DNA of 64,000 nucleotides from Actinomycetospora endophytica (GTDB lineage: Bacteria > Actinomycetota > Actinomycetes > Mycobacteriales > Pseudonocardiaceae): the NCBI RefSeq assembly GCF_021026375.1, contig NZ_JAJNDB010000006.1, forward strand, positions 186,001 through 250,000. Reading direction: 5' to 3'. The notes below the pieces were generated by a model. The model did no database searches. It saw nothing but the letters and a program-made list of their open reading frames with translations, and had not been told where the DNA came from. The number at the start of each line of letters is the position of its first letter. Position 1 is the first letter of the stretch. A program made the position numbers and the translations under genes. Shown here in pieces: positions 17,479 through 26,329 of this stretch.

Positions 17479-18900
17479 GTGACTGGAACAACGGACGTCG
17501 AATCGAGTGGGACGCCGCCGAACATCACCGTCACAGACACGGCGACCATGCAGCGCGCGGTGGGCGCGGCCGCGGTCGGCAACATCACCGAGTGGTTCGA
17601 CTTCGGGGTCTACGCCTACCTGGCGACGACGATCGAGTCCAACTTCTTCCCGCCGGGACCGCTCGCGCAGATCGGCGTGTTCGCCGGCTTCGCGGTGTCG
17701 TTCCTGGTCCGACCGTTGGGCGGGCTCTTCTTCGGCCCGCTCGGTGACCGGATCGGCCGCACCAAGGTCCTGTCGATCACCGTCATCATGATGGCGGTCG
17801 GGACGTTCCTGCTCGGGTTCATTCCGCCGTACTCGGCGATCGGCATCTGGGCCCCGATCCTGCTGGTGCTCTGTCGTGTGATCCAGGGCTTCTCGACCGG
17901 CGGTGAGTACGCGGGAGCGATGACGTTCATCGCCGAGTACTCACCGGACCGACGACGCGGCTTCTTCGGCAGCTTCCTCGAATGCGGGACGTTCATCGGC
18001 TACGCGCTCGGCGCCACCGTCGCGACGGTCATCCCGCTCATCTCGTCGCCCGAGTTCGCCTCGACCTGGGCCTGGCGCATCCCGTTCTTCATCGCGCTCC
18101 CGCTCGGCATCGTCGGGGTCTACCTGCGCGTGAGGCTCGAGGAGACCCCGGCCTTCCAGACGCTGCTGTCGGAGTCCGAGGAGCGGGAAGGCACCCAGGC
18201 CTCGGCCGGCATCAAGATGCTGTTCACGAAGTACTGGCCGGCCATGCTCACCGCGGGCGGCATCGTCATGGCCTGGAACATCCCGAACTACATGCTGACC
18301 AGCTACATGCCGACCTTCCTCAAGGAGGACGTGACGCGGACCGGCGGTCAGGGGATCGACGCGACGAGCTCCGAGATCACCCAGATCATCATCCTGTGGG
18401 CCGCGGTCTTCATCATCCCGGCGCTGGGCATGCTCTCCGACCGGGTCGGCCGCAAGCCGCTGATGCTGACCGCCGCCATCGGCACGGTCATCCTTGCCTT
18501 CCCGATGATCTATCTCGTCACCCTCGGGTCGGTGTCCCTCGTCGGGCTCAGCCTGGCCGTCATGGCGATCCTGCTGATCCTCTTCAGCGCGACGTCGCCC
18601 TCGACACTGCCGGCCCTGTTCCCCACCGAGATCCGCTACGGCGGACTGTCGATCTCGTTCAACATCTTCGTCTCGGCGTTCGCCGGCACGACGTCGCTGA
18701 TCATGTCGGCGCTGGTGATCGGGACCGGGTGGGCCTACTGGCCCGCCGTCTACCTGATCTTCGGTGCCCTCGCGGGCCTCGCAGCGCTCCTCGCGCTGCG
18801 CGACCCGGCCGGCAAGCCGCTGCCCGGCTCCAACCCGGCGGTCTCGACGCCGGAGGAGGCCCGGGAGCTCGCCGCCTCGGGGCACACCGCGCGCGGCTAG
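17479..18900 (+). CDS. MFS transporter, metabolite:H+ symporter (ProP/MHS) type
   Basis: 473 aa from GTG 17479 with GGAGGAAGAG upstream. Twelve-helix major facilitator of the MHS group: AVGNITEWFDFGVYAYLA in helix 1, the loop motif GPLGDRIGRTKVL, RVIQGFSTGGEYAGAMTFIAEY in helix 4-5, RRRGFFGSFLECGTF, and the second-half loop SDRVGRKPLML. Relatives carry proline/betaine, citrate, alpha-ketoglutarate or shikimate with protons; substrate not determinable. Single-gene transcript ended by the hairpin at 18933. Confidence 0.9.
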   Translation: MTGTTDVESSGTPPNITVTDTATMQRAVGAAAVGNITEWFDFGVYAYLATTIESNFFPPGPLAQIGVFAGFAVSFLVRPLGGLFFGPLGDRIGRTKVLSITVIMMAVGTFLLGFIPPYSAIGIWAPILLVLCRVIQGFSTGGEYAGAMTFIAEYSPDRRRGFFGSFLECGTFIGYALGATVATVIPLISSPEFASTWAWRIPFFIALPLGIVGVYLRVRLEETPAFQTLLSESEEREGTQASAGIKMLFTKYWPAMLTAGGIVMAWNIPNYMLTSYMPTFLKEDVTRTGGQGIDATSSEITQIIILWAAVFIIPALGMLSDRVGRKPLMLTAAIGTVILAFPMIYLVTLGSVSLVGLSLAVMAILLILFSATSPSTLPALFPTEIRYGGLSISFNIFVSAFAGTTSLIMSALVIGTGWAYWPAVYLIFGALAGLAALLALRDPAGKPLPGSNPAVSTPEEARELAASGHTARG

Positions 18901-18932
18901 ACCGCACGCGGCCGGCCACCGCGATCACGGAC

Positions 18933-18970
18933 CGGAGCCCGTCCCGCCGTACCCGGCGGGGCGGGCTCCG
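18933..18970. terminator. Hairpin between convergent genes
   Basis: Inverted repeat CGGAGCCCGTCCCGCCG / CGGCGGGGCGGGCTCCG (one mismatch) 32 nt after the MFS stop and 22 nt from the end of the convergent gene. Confidence 0.7.
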
Positions 18971-18992
18971 TCGTGTGTCCGGCCCTGGCCGC

Positions 18993-19325
18993 TCAGGCCG
19001 GTCGGCGCAGCACGAACCGGCTCTCGACGACCGTCGTGTAGGTCCCCGAGGAGTGCACGTAGCCGGTCGGGTAGAGCGCGTGGTGCGGCCCGCCGAACTG
19101 GACGAGCTCCCACCCGTCGCGGCCGAGCCGGTTGAGGTGCTCGGCGAACAACCGCGCCCACGGCACGCTGTAGGGGCGGTACTCCTCGAAGATCAGCTCG
19201 TCCTTCGGACCGACCGCGTAGGCCTGCCACTCCGCGGTGTCGTGGCTGCTCGCGGCCGGGTCGAGGCTCCCGGTGGACAGCTGGACGGCAGAGATCTCCA
19301 GGGTCGCGTACTCCCAGGACGTCAC
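18993..19325 (-). CDS. Small hypothetical protein, DUF4177-like
   Basis: 110 aa from ATG 19325 (MTSWEYATLEISAV). The pattern WEYATLEI at the start and HLNRLGRDGWELVQFGG in the middle is like the DUF4177 type of small alpha/beta protein, followed by VVESRFVLRRP. No function is known. It stands alone between the MFS hairpin and a membrane protein gene. Confidence 0.65.
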   Translation of the reverse strand: MTSWEYATLEISAVQLSTGSLDPAASSHDTAEWQAYAVGPKDELIFEEYRPYSVPWARLFAEHLNRLGRDGWELVQFGGPHHALYPTGYVHSSGTYTTVVESRFVLRRPA

Positions 19326-19358
19326 GCGGGGGACCCTGTCACGAGGAGCGACCGGACG

Positions 19359-19721
19359 TCAGGAGGCTCGGCGATGGCGGCGCTCCGGCTCCGTCGGCGC
19401 CGGCGCGACGGCGCGGCGCGTGTCCTGCAGCGGCCGCACCACCCCGGCCGGCACCCGGGACGGAATCCGCCGACGCACGGCGGCGCGCCCGACCGGGATG
19501 CCCGCCCGGGGCCGCTCGACGCTGCGTCCGGCGAGCGTCTGGGGCCCACCGGCCCGCGTCGACGACGACGAGTCGCCCAGCAGGAATCCGGCGCCCTTGA
19601 CGACGAGCCCCATGACGACGAGCGCGATCCCCGGCATCGTGCCGCCGTTCACCCCGAAGGCGATCGCCGCACCGGCGGCGACCATCCCGAAACCGACGAG
19701 GAGCAGCACTGGGGAACGCAC
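19359..19721 (-). CDS. Small two-helix membrane protein with basic tail
   Basis: 120 aa from ATG 19721. Two hydrophobic helices fill residues 4-50 (LLLVGFGMVAAGAAIAFG, MPGIALVVMGLVVKGAGFLLG), then a basic proline-rich cytoplasmic tail rich in Arg (RPRAGIPVGRAAVRRRIP). Not recognised. It lies 33 nt upstream of the DUF4177-like gene on the same strand and may be cotranscribed with it. Confidence 0.55.
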   Translation of the reverse strand: MRSPVLLLVGFGMVAAGAAIAFGVNGGTMPGIALVVMGLVVKGAGFLLGDSSSSTRAGGPQTLAGRSVERPRAGIPVGRAAVRRRIPSRVPAGVVRPLQDTRRAVAPAPTEPERRHRRAS

Positions 19722-19841
19722 CTCACCACGCTAGGTGCCGCCTCAGCCGACGGCGTTGCTCTGTTCGGGTCGTCTTCCGGTCCGTGACGACTGCGGAGCG
19801 CGGCCGTACGCTGTGCGCCAACGATCACTCGGGAGGGTGCA

Positions 19842-20081
19842 GTGAGGGAGTTCGCCGTCCGCTACGTGAACGGTCCGTTGCAGGGGGAGGGGTCGATCTC
19901 GGTACCGGACGACGCACCCGGCGAGCCGCCGCTGGTGCAGCGGATCCCGCTCCCCGCGACCGAGCGGGGCGTGCAGCAGACGATGTCGCGCATGGTCGGC
20001 GGACAGAGCCACGCCGTCTACGAGCGGACCTCGCTCAACGACGCCGAGGAGTGGGAGTTCCAGCTCGTCCGCATCGAGTAG
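19842..20081 (+). CDS. Small hypothetical protein, 79 aa
   Basis: Begins at GTG 19842 after a GGGAGG ribosome site. Sequence is soluble, with FAVRYVNGPLQGEG at the start, a proline-rich middle (PDDAPGEPPLV) and AVYERTSLNDAEEWEFQLVRIE at the end; beta-rich by appearance. No family assigned. It is followed by a CGGCTCG / CGAGCCG hairpin around 20094-20130 before the GNAT gene. Confidence 0.55.
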   Translation: MREFAVRYVNGPLQGEGSISVPDDAPGEPPLVQRIPLPATERGVQQTMSRMVGGQSHAVYERTSLNDAEEWEFQLVRIE

Positions 20082-20150
20082 CACCCCCGCCGCCGGCCCG
20101 GCTCGCCCGCCCGTGGCGAGCGGGCCGAGCCGCGCGGGATGATGCCGACC

Positions 20151-20711
20151 ATGACCGACTCCGGGATCTCGGTCCGCCCGGCCGAGAGCGGGGACGCCGA
20201 GCGGATCGCCGACGTCTTCGCGGGCTACGTGCTGGCCTCGATCGCCACGTTCGTCGAGGAGCCGCCGCCGGCCTCGGAGTGGGAGGAGCGGATCGCCGCG
20301 GCCCGCGACCGCAAGCTCCCGTTCCTCGTGGCCGACCTGCCCGAGGGCCACGCGAGCGCCCCGCCCGGCGGGCTGCGGGTGGCCGGCTTCGCCGCGTGCT
20401 CGTCGTTCCGTCCGCACGCCGCCTACCGGTTCACCGTCGAGGACTCGGTCTACATCGCGCCCGAGGCGACCGGCCAGGGTCTCGGCGGCCGGCTGCTGAC
20501 GGCTCTCGTCGAGGAGCTCGCCCAGACCGAGATGCGTCAGGTCGTGGCCGTGATCGCCACGCTGCCCGACACCCGGCACGACACCCCGTCGATCGTGCTG
20601 CACCGCCGGCTCGGCTTCGAGGTCGTCGGGCGCATGCCCTCGGTCGGGTACAAGCGGGGGCAGTGGGCCGACACCGTGATCATGCAGAAAGACCTCCGCC
20701 CCGGATCATGA
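20151..20711 (+). CDS. GNAT acetyltransferase, phosphinothricin/amino-acid N-acetyltransferase-like
   Basis: 186 aa from ATG 20151 (MTDSGISVRPAES); an ATG 12 nt upstream is possible. GNAT features: ISVRPAESGDAERIADVFAGYVLASIATF at the start, as in Pat/phosphinothricin acetyltransferases; EDSVYIAPEATGQGLGGRLLTALVEEL containing the acetyl-CoA-binding motif (Q/RxxGxG/A); and VLHRRLGFEVVGRMPSVGYKRGQWADTV at the end, again Pat-like. It may detoxify an amine or a methionine sulfoximine-like compound; substrate unproven. Confidence 0.82.
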   Translation: MTDSGISVRPAESGDAERIADVFAGYVLASIATFVEEPPPASEWEERIAAARDRKLPFLVADLPEGHASAPPGGLRVAGFAACSSFRPHAAYRFTVEDSVYIAPEATGQGLGGRLLTALVEELAQTEMRQVVAVIATLPDTRHDTPSIVLHRRLGFEVVGRMPSVGYKRGQWADTVIMQKDLRPGS

Positions 20712-21293
20712 ACATTCAATGACCCATGCTCAATATGTCGGACCGGACGACCGGACTCCAGCCGGAAGCGCACAACCCTTCGGTGCACGATATGATGGTG
20801 GCGCCATTCCATCCGGGTGACACGATATATTCGATACTCCCGTCCGAAATTCTGCGTCCGCGTCCCGGATCAGGGGAATGCGACTCCTGCGTCGTCAGGA
20901 CGTCCCCGCGACGCCCTCTCTTCCCGGGGCTCCGGATTCACCTCCCGGGAGCGCCTCACGGCCCGGCCGGGCCACCGCCGCCACGGTGCGCCCGGCCGGG
21001 CCTGCCCCTCCCCGGGGCATCACGCGGCCATGAGCAGTACAGATGCTGGGCCGAATCGGCCGTGACGTGGACTTCCGAACCGTCGCCGTGAGGGAAGGAG
21101 CCACTTCGTTGGACCGATCGGGCGTTCTTCGGTTCTCATCCGGAACGACGCGGAGGCAGAACCGTGATCCACGTTTCCGATCACTGAGCGGGAGGAACCC
21201 GGCCGCAAGTCCGTGATCCACTGGGTTCAGCGGCGACGAAAAAACGCGACGACAACCGCGTGAAACGTTCCTGCGGCGATGATTCCGGGGGGA
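20712..21293. other. Gene-poor, less GC-rich region upstream of the serine recombinase
   Basis: About 580 bp with AT-richer patches (20712-20850 and 21230-21330) against the very GC-rich surroundings. No open frame shows coding character or a family resemblance. An 11-bp direct repeat CCGTGATCCAC occurs at 21162 and 21211. The composition suggests acquired DNA or a decayed gene. Confidence 0.5.
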
Positions 21294-21323
21294 ATGACAT
21301 CGTGCGGGACATTCTCCTATTAT
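21294..21323 (+). promoter_or_regulatory. Candidate promoter giving a leaderless recombinase mRNA
   Basis: ATGACA (21294-21299) and TATTAT (21318-21323) with an 18-nt spacer. The -10 box ends 7 nt before the ATG at 21331, so transcription would start at or next to the start codon. Confidence 0.5.
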
Positions 21324-21330
21324 TTGCAGG

Positions 21331-21999
21331 ATGAACCGCGCCCAGGACCTCGATATGCTCGCGGCGGAGCCCGAGGTACCGTCCGGCCGCGCGATCGGGT
21401 ACGGGCGTGGCTCCGTCTCCTCCCCCACCGACGTCGGCGGACCCGAGGACCAACGTGCCGCGCTGCTCGACGCCGGATGTGCCCGTGTCTACCTCGACAC
21501 CTCCTCGGGTCGTGGTGGAGCGGCCAGGCCTCAGCTCGACGCCTGTCTGGCCGCCCTCGAGCCGGGGGACACGCTGGTCGTCGTCCGCCTCGATCGGCTC
21601 GGACGGTCGTTGCCGCAGCTCGTGACGCTCGTGAACGACCTGCGCGCCCGCGGGGTGGGCATGCGCGCCCTCCAGGAGGGACTGGACACCACCACGCCGG
21701 GCGGGCGGATGGTGTTCGAGGTGTTCGCCGCGCTGAGCGACTTCCTGCGCGAGCTGCTCGTCGAGGGCACCCGGGACGGCCTGGCCGCCGCCCGCGCCCG
21801 GGGACAGCGACTGGGACGGCCGCCCGCGCTGACCCCCGAGCAGGTCCACCAGGCCCGGACGATGCTCGCCCGGCCGGAGAACTCGGTCGCGTCCATCGCG
21901 CGAATGCTCGGCGTCAGCCGGTCCACCCTCTACAAGCACGTCCCGGAGCTCGGCGGACGCCAGGTCTCGTCGCCGCCGCCGGACGCCCGCGAGGCCTGA
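21331..21999 (+). CDS. Serine recombinase (resolvase/invertase family)
   Basis: 222 aa. Catalytic domain at residues ~20-160: GYGRGSVSS holds Arg26 and the nucleophile Ser28 (the usual YARVST is altered to YGRGSV). VRLDRLGRSLPQLV and GGRMVFEVFAALSDFLRELL carry the other conserved arginines and the E-helix. A C-terminal helix-turn-helix follows (SVASIARMLGVSRSTLYKHV). The length suits a small Tn3-type resolvase or DNA invertase. There is no transposase, integrated element or obvious invertible segment in the window, so it may be a remnant or act at distant sites. Confidence 0.9.
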   Translation: MNRAQDLDMLAAEPEVPSGRAIGYGRGSVSSPTDVGGPEDQRAALLDAGCARVYLDTSSGRGGAARPQLDACLAALEPGDTLVVVRLDRLGRSLPQLVTLVNDLRARGVGMRALQEGLDTTTPGGRMVFEVFAALSDFLRELLVEGTRDGLAAARARGQRLGRPPALTPEQVHQARTMLARPENSVASIARMLGVSRSTLYKHVPELGGRQVSSPPPDAREA

Positions 22000-22005
22000 G
22001 CAGGC

Positions 22006-22947
22006 TCAGGACGGTCGCCGCGAGCCCGCCACGCGGCGGCCCGTCGGCCGCACCGGGGCCGTTCGACGACGGGTCCGGGCGGCGGGGCGCCCCGCACCCG
22101 ACGGCGTCTCGGGCGACATCGGGACGTCGGTGGTCTCCTGCGCCGCGAGCTCGTCCGGGTCGGTGACCACGTCGGCCGGAGGACCCGCGGGGCGCAGGTC
22201 GCGCGCCGGGCCGGGTCCTGGCCGACGGACCGGGTCGAGGACCACCGTGTCGGCCGCCTCGGGGGCGACGGCGGGTGAGGGCATGGCGCCGGGTGAGGGC
22301 ACCGAGGTGACGGCGGGCGCCGGTCCAGCGGGGACGGCCGGTTCGGGCGACGGCCGGGGCGCGGGCTCCGGTCGGGGCGCAGGCCCCGGCCCGGAAACGG
22401 GCTCGGGGCGCGGCGGGGCCGTCGTCGGGGGCCCGGCCGCGCGCGCCGGAGCGGGGACCGGCAGTGGCGAGCGCTCGGGCCCGCGCGGGGCCGTCGACAA
22501 CGGAGCGAGAGCCGGCCGCGCCGCCACCGCCGGCTCGGGCGCCACGCCCGACGCCGGCCGGGGTGCCGCCCCCGGCACCGGGTCGGGTACCGCCGACGCC
22601 GGCCCGGGTGCCACACCCGACGCCGGCTCGGGCGCTGCCGATGCCGGCCCGGGGCGCGGTCGGTGCCGCGCCGGGGCGGTCTCGCCGGCGGACGACGGCG
22701 CGGTCTCGCGCAACCACCGGTGGCTGCGACGAGCCGACCAGGTGTTCGCCCCCGCCACCATCAGAACCATCGCGGCCACGAGCGCCGACACCTCGTCGCC
22801 GACGACCAGCAGGCCGATCATGGCGAGCAGCGCGGCCGCGGCGACCAGCGCGGCCGCGATCATCGTCGAGGTCGCGGCCCGCGGGGACTCGTGCACCGCG
22901 TACCAGGGGACGGCGTCCGGACGCCCGCCGGAGTCCGTCGTCGCCAT
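22006..22947 (-). CDS. Membrane-anchored proline/alanine-rich repeat protein
   Basis: 313 aa from ATG 22947 (MATTDSGGRPDAVPW). Two helices at residues ~27-75 (STMIAAALVAAAALLAMIGLL, SALVAAMVLMVAGANTW) are followed by ~230 residues of low-complexity sequence with degenerate repeats such as APEPASGVAPGPASAVPDP and PRPEPAPRPSPEP, ending in a basic TRRRTAPVRPTGRRVAGSRR. Probably a membrane protein with an extended cytoplasmic or wall-spanning tail. Function unknown. It converges with the recombinase 7 bp from its stop. Confidence 0.6.
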   Translation of the reverse strand: MATTDSGGRPDAVPWYAVHESPRAATSTMIAAALVAAAALLAMIGLLVVGDEVSALVAAMVLMVAGANTWSARRSHRWLRETAPSSAGETAPARHRPRPGPASAAPEPASGVAPGPASAVPDPVPGAAPRPASGVAPEPAVAARPALAPLSTAPRGPERSPLPVPAPARAAGPPTTAPPRPEPVSGPGPAPRPEPAPRPSPEPAVPAGPAPAVTSVPSPGAMPSPAVAPEAADTVVLDPVRRPGPGPARDLRPAGPPADVVTDPDELAAQETTDVPMSPETPSGAGRPAARTRRRTAPVRPTGRRVAGSRRPS

Positions 22948-23062
22948 CCGCGCCTCCCACCCGCCGTTCACGCCCCGTTCAGATGCGCTCACCCAGGAGC
23001 AACGGGCGGAAGGGCCGGGAGTGACGGTCCGCAGCACGCAGGCGCGCCGGAGGATCACCCGA

Positions 23063-23566
23063 TCAGGGAGCCAGACGCTCCATCCGGACCACGGCGACTC
23101 CTGCGGCATCGACCTCGCGCCCGGACTCGACGTATCCCCGGCGGGCGTAGAGCGCCAGGTTCTCGGCGCTGTCCACACCGGTGACCAGCCACGACGTCGC
23201 GCCCCGGGGCAGCACCGCGTGCGCGGCGTCGATCAGGGCGGCGCCGATCCCCCGCCCCTGGACGTCGGGGGCCACGGAGTACCGGACGAACGCCACCGGG
23301 CCGCCGCCCCCGACCCCGCGCAGGCGCGCCGACCCGACGAGCCGCGGGCCGAGCCAGGCGCCGAAGCCCGCGACGTCGGATCGGCGCAGGTCGGCGGCGA
23401 GATCCTCGGGGGTCTCGACCAGCGGCGGGATCTCCGTCGTCCGGTACCGGCGTCCCTCGGAGAGGTACGCGGCGTACTGGACGGTCAGCGCCTCACCGGC
23501 GTGCTCGGGTCGCAGCGGCCCGACGACGAACCCGCCGGGGGCGTCGTCGGGAGCCGCGGCGGTCAC
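23063..23566 (-). CDS. GNAT family N-acetyltransferase
   Basis: 167 aa from GTG 23566, overlapping the yebC stop by GTGA. GNAT fold: [23 protein letters not shown] at the start, [24 protein letters not shown] with the acetyl-CoA motif QGRGIG, and [18 protein letters not shown] near the end. Target unknown. Coupling to yebC suggests coexpression; it is not part of the M. tuberculosis order. Confidence 0.83.
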   Translation of the reverse strand: MTAAAPDDAPGGFVVGPLRPEHAGEALTVQYAAYLSEGRRYRTTEIPPLVETPEDLAADLRRSDVAGFGAWLGPRLVGSARLRGVGGGGPVAFVRYSVAPDVQGRGIGAALIDAAHAVLPRGATSWLVTGVDSAENLALYARRGYVESGREVDAAGVAVVRMERLAP

Positions 23567-24324
23567 CCGACCTCGGCCATGACCTCGTCGGAGGCGTCGA
23601 AGTTCGAGTAGACGTTCTGGACGTCGTCGGAGTCCTCGAGGGCGTCGATGATCCGCAGCACCTTGCGGGCACCGTCGGCGTCGACCTCGACGTTCAACGT
23701 CGGCACGAAGGAGACGTCGGCCGAGTCGTAGTCGATCTCGTTCTCCTGCAGCGCGGTGCGCACGGCCACCAGGTCGGTCGCCTCGGTGAGCACCTCGAAG
23801 CTCTCGCCGTAGTCGTTGACCTCCTCGGCGCCGGCCTCGAGCACGGCGAGCAGGAGATCGTCCTCGGTGAGCGCGCCGGAGGACTGGTCCTTCGGGACGA
23901 TGATCACGCCGCGCCGGTTGAACAGGTAGGACACCGAGCCCGCGTCGGCCATCTGACCGCCGTTGCGGTTCATGGCGGTGCGGACCTCGCCCGCGGCGCG
24001 GTTCTTGTTGTCGGTGAGGCACTCGATGAGCACCGCGACGCCGCCCGGGGCGTAGCCCTCGTAGGTGATGTTCTGGTATTCGGCGCCACCGGCCTCGGCA
24101 CCGGAGCCGCGCTTGACCGCGCGGTCGATGTTGTCGTTGGGGACCGAGGTCTTCTTCGCCTTCTGGATGGCGTCGAACAGCGTCGGGTTCGCCGCCGGGT
24201 CCCCGCCGCCGGTCCGCGCCGCGACCTCGATGTTCTTGATCAGCTTCGCGAACATCTTGCCGCGCTTGGCATCGATGGCGGCCTTCTTGTGCTTCGTCGT
24301 CGCCCACTTGGAGTGGCCGCTCAT
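23563..24324 (-). CDS. yebC: YebC/PmpR family protein (TACO1-like)
   Basis: 253 aa from ATG 24324: [43 protein letters not shown] and [14 protein letters not shown] are the family signature, and the full length matches. Members act as transcription factors or, as recently proposed, help ribosomes translate proline-rich stretches. Equivalent to Rv2603c, at the head of the pdx/PIM block. It is divergent from the thioesterase gene with 293 bp between them. Confidence 0.95.
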   Translation of the reverse strand: MSGHSKWATTKHKKAAIDAKRGKMFAKLIKNIEVAARTGGGDPAANPTLFDAIQKAKKTSVPNDNIDRAVKRGSGAEAGGAEYQNITYEGYAPGGVAVLIECLTDNKNRAAGEVRTAMNRNGGQMADAGSVSYLFNRRGVIIVPKDQSSGALTEDDLLLAVLEAGAEEVNDYGESFEVLTEATDLVAVRTALQENEIDYDSADVSFVPTLNVEVDADGARKVLRIIDALEDSDDVQNVYSNFDASDEVMAEVG

Positions 24325-24617
24325 GACTCTCCCGCCCTTCGTCTCGCGCGCGTGCCGTGCAGCGTCGGCGCACACCGCACGCCAGACCCCGGGGGCTTCG
24401 GTGCGGCGGACGTCCCGACGACGGCACGGGTCGCGACCCGGCCCCGAGCACATCACCCGACGTCGTCGCGCCCTCCTGCCTCGACGCTCCAGTCTACCGA
24501 CGACCAACACGGCCGGTGGGACGGCGTGTCGCACCCGGTGTGACGGGGCCGCCGTTGCCCTGCTCGGCCGCACGTCCTAGCGTCTGAGTTCCGATCTGCA
24601 ACTCAGGAGGTCTCCAG

Positions 24618-25118
24618 GTGAGCACCTACGTCGTCGTCCGGGAACGGTCCTACCGCTGGGAGGACCCGCGCGCGCTCGCCGCGCAGGCGCCGCAGCGCAG
24701 CGGGCTGGCCTTCCTCGAGGCGATCCGGGACGGCGAGCTGCCGCCGCCCCCGATCATGGCGACCATCGGCGCGGGCGTGGAGTCCGTCGAGGAGGGCCGC
24801 GTCGTGTTCGTCCTCGAGCCGGCCGAGTACCACTACAACCCGATCGGGTCGGTGCACGGCGGCGTCTACGCGACGCTGCTCGACTCCTCGTGCGGGTGCG
24901 CGGTCCAGTCGACCCTGCCCGCGGGCGTCGGGTACACGAGCCTCGACCTGTCGGTGCGCTTCCTGCGGCCGATGTCGGCGGACACCGGACCGGTGCGCTG
25001 CGAGGGGATCGTCGTCTCGTCCGGACGGCGCACCGCACTCGCCCGGGCCTCGATCACCGACGCGGCCGGGCGGCTGCTCGGCGAGGCCACGTCGAGCTGC
25101 CTGATCATGCGTCCCTGA
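24618..25118 (+). CDS. PaaI-type hotdog thioesterase
   Basis: 166 aa from GTG 24618 with an AGGAGG ribosome site 8 nt upstream. Hotdog fold of the PaaI/DUF4442 group: YHYNPIGSVHGGVYATLLDSSCGCAVQS with the HGG motif and active-site Asp region, TSLDLSVRFLRPM, and GRRTALARASITDAAGRLLGEATSSCLI. It should hydrolyse acyl- or aryl-CoA thioesters. Convergent with the HxlR gene, whose coding end it overlaps by 14 bp. Confidence 0.87.
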   Translation: MSTYVVVRERSYRWEDPRALAAQAPQRSGLAFLEAIRDGELPPPPIMATIGAGVESVEEGRVVFVLEPAEYHYNPIGSVHGGVYATLLDSSCGCAVQSTLPAGVGYTSLDLSVRFLRPMSADTGPVRCEGIVVSSGRRTALARASITDAAGRLLGEATSSCLIMRP

Positions 25119-25605
25119 CGGAGGCGTCCACCTTCCGTCGGGACCCCGGGCCGGGCACCGTCCGGACCCGGTCCGCCGGTCCGAGCACGTGGCCCTCGGC
25201 GCAGACCTCCTGCAGCACGACCGGCGCCCCGCAATCGTGCTGCACGACGGCGGGCGGTCCGTCCGGACCAGCGTGGTGCCGGTCGCCGTAGGCCATCAGG
25301 GCGAGCAGCACCGGACGCAGGTCGAGCCCCGCCGTCGTGGGCCGGTACTCGCGGCGCGCCCGCCGGCCCGGCTCGCGGTACTCCCGGGTCTCGACGAGGC
25401 CGGCGTCGACGAGGGTGGTCAGCCGGCGGGTGAGGATGTTGCGCGCGATCCCGAGGTGGGTCACCAGCTCGTCGAAGCGCCGCAGGCCGTTGAGCAGGTC
25501 GCGGAGGACCAGCACCGTCCATGGTTCGCCGAGCACGGTCATGGTGCGCGCGATCGAGCAGGTGCTCGAGTCGAGGTCGCGCCACGCCGGGGTCTCGGTG
25601 CTCAC
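25105..25605 (-). CDS. HxlR-family transcriptional regulator
   Basis: 166 aa from GTG 25605 (VSTETPAWRDLDSSTC); a GTG three codons upstream is an alternative. Winged helix of the HxlR type: CSIARTMTVLGEPWTVLVLRDLLNGLRRFDELVTHLGIARNILTRRL, then LVDAGLVETREYREPGRR and REYRPTTAGLDLRPVLLAL. A C-terminal extension holds HDCGAPVVLQEVCAEGH, whose spaced cysteines and histidines could bind a metal or act as redox sensor. Targets unknown. Confidence 0.88.
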   Translation of the reverse strand: MSTETPAWRDLDSSTCSIARTMTVLGEPWTVLVLRDLLNGLRRFDELVTHLGIARNILTRRLTTLVDAGLVETREYREPGRRARREYRPTTAGLDLRPVLLALMAYGDRHHAGPDGPPAVVQHDCGAPVVLQEVCAEGHVLGPADRVRTVPGPGSRRKVDASVRDA

Positions 25606-25672
25606 GGTGCCCACGATACCTGGGTGGTCGAGAGCCACCCAGGTCGTCGGGCCTCGTCGGCGAGCTCCGTCG

Positions 25673-26296
25673 TCAGGCGGCGTACTCGCGTACGCGGCGC
25701 AGGAAGAGGTCGTGCAGGCGGGCGTCCCCGGTCTGCTCGGGGTGGAAGGCCGTGGCCATGACCGGCCCCTGCCGCACCGCGACGATCTTCCCGGACGCCT
25801 CCCCGCCGATGCTCGACGGGACCCGCGCGATGACGTCGACCCCGCGCCCGACCGACTCGACCCACGGCGCCCGGATGAACACCGCGCGCACCGGCCCGCC
25901 GCCGATGCCGGTGACGGACAGGTCGGACTCGAAGGACTGCACCTGGCGTCCGAAGGCGTTGCGCCGGACCACGATGTCGAGCGCACCGAGCTGGTGCTGG
26001 TCGGGGCGGGCGTCGATCGCCTCGCGCGCGAGCAGGATCATCCCGGCGCACGAGCCGAAGGCCGGCATCCCGGTGGAGAGCCGCCCGCGGAGCGGCTCGA
26101 GGAGGTCGAACGCGACGAGCAGCTTGGACAGCGTCGTCGACTCCCCGCCGGGGAGCACGAGCCCGGCGACCTCCGCCAGCTCGGCGGGACGACGGACCGG
26201 GCGCGGGTCGGCCCCGCAGGCGCGCAGCGCGTCGAGGTGCTCGGGCACGTTGCCCTGGAGGGCGAGCACGCCCACCGGCGGCCCGACGGCGGTCAT
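25673..26296 (-). CDS. pdxT: Pyridoxal 5'-phosphate synthase glutaminase subunit
   Basis: 207 aa from ATG 26296. Class I glutamine amidotransferase that releases ammonia for Pdx[32 protein letters not shown], catalytic Cys83 in [11 protein letters not shown] and the His185/Glu187 pair in [10 protein letters not shown] are all present, so it should be active. Normally next to pdxS; here two DUF4190 genes lie between the subunits on the same strand. Confidence 0.95.
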   Translation of the reverse strand: MTAVGPPVGVLALQGNVPEHLDALRACGADPRPVRRPAELAEVAGLVLPGGESTTLSKLLVAFDLLEPLRGRLSTGMPAFGSCAGMILLAREAIDARPDQHQLGALDIVVRRNAFGRQVQSFESDLSVTGIGGGPVRAVFIRAPWVESVGRGVDVIARVPSSIGGEASGKIVAVRQGPVMATAFHPEQTGDARLHDLFLRRVREYAA

Positions 26297-26329
26297 GGTT
26301 CCTCCGTCCCCGGGCGCGTCGGCCCGGCG

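Noticed and set aside
20726-21091. Candidate 121-codon gene before the serine recombinase
   Set aside because: No ribosome site, no family resemblance, irregular codon use; reported as gene-poor region instead.
21331-21999. Prophage or integrative element around the serine recombinase
   Set aside because: Only one recombinase gene, no phage, transfer or transposase genes and no flanking attachment repeats seen.
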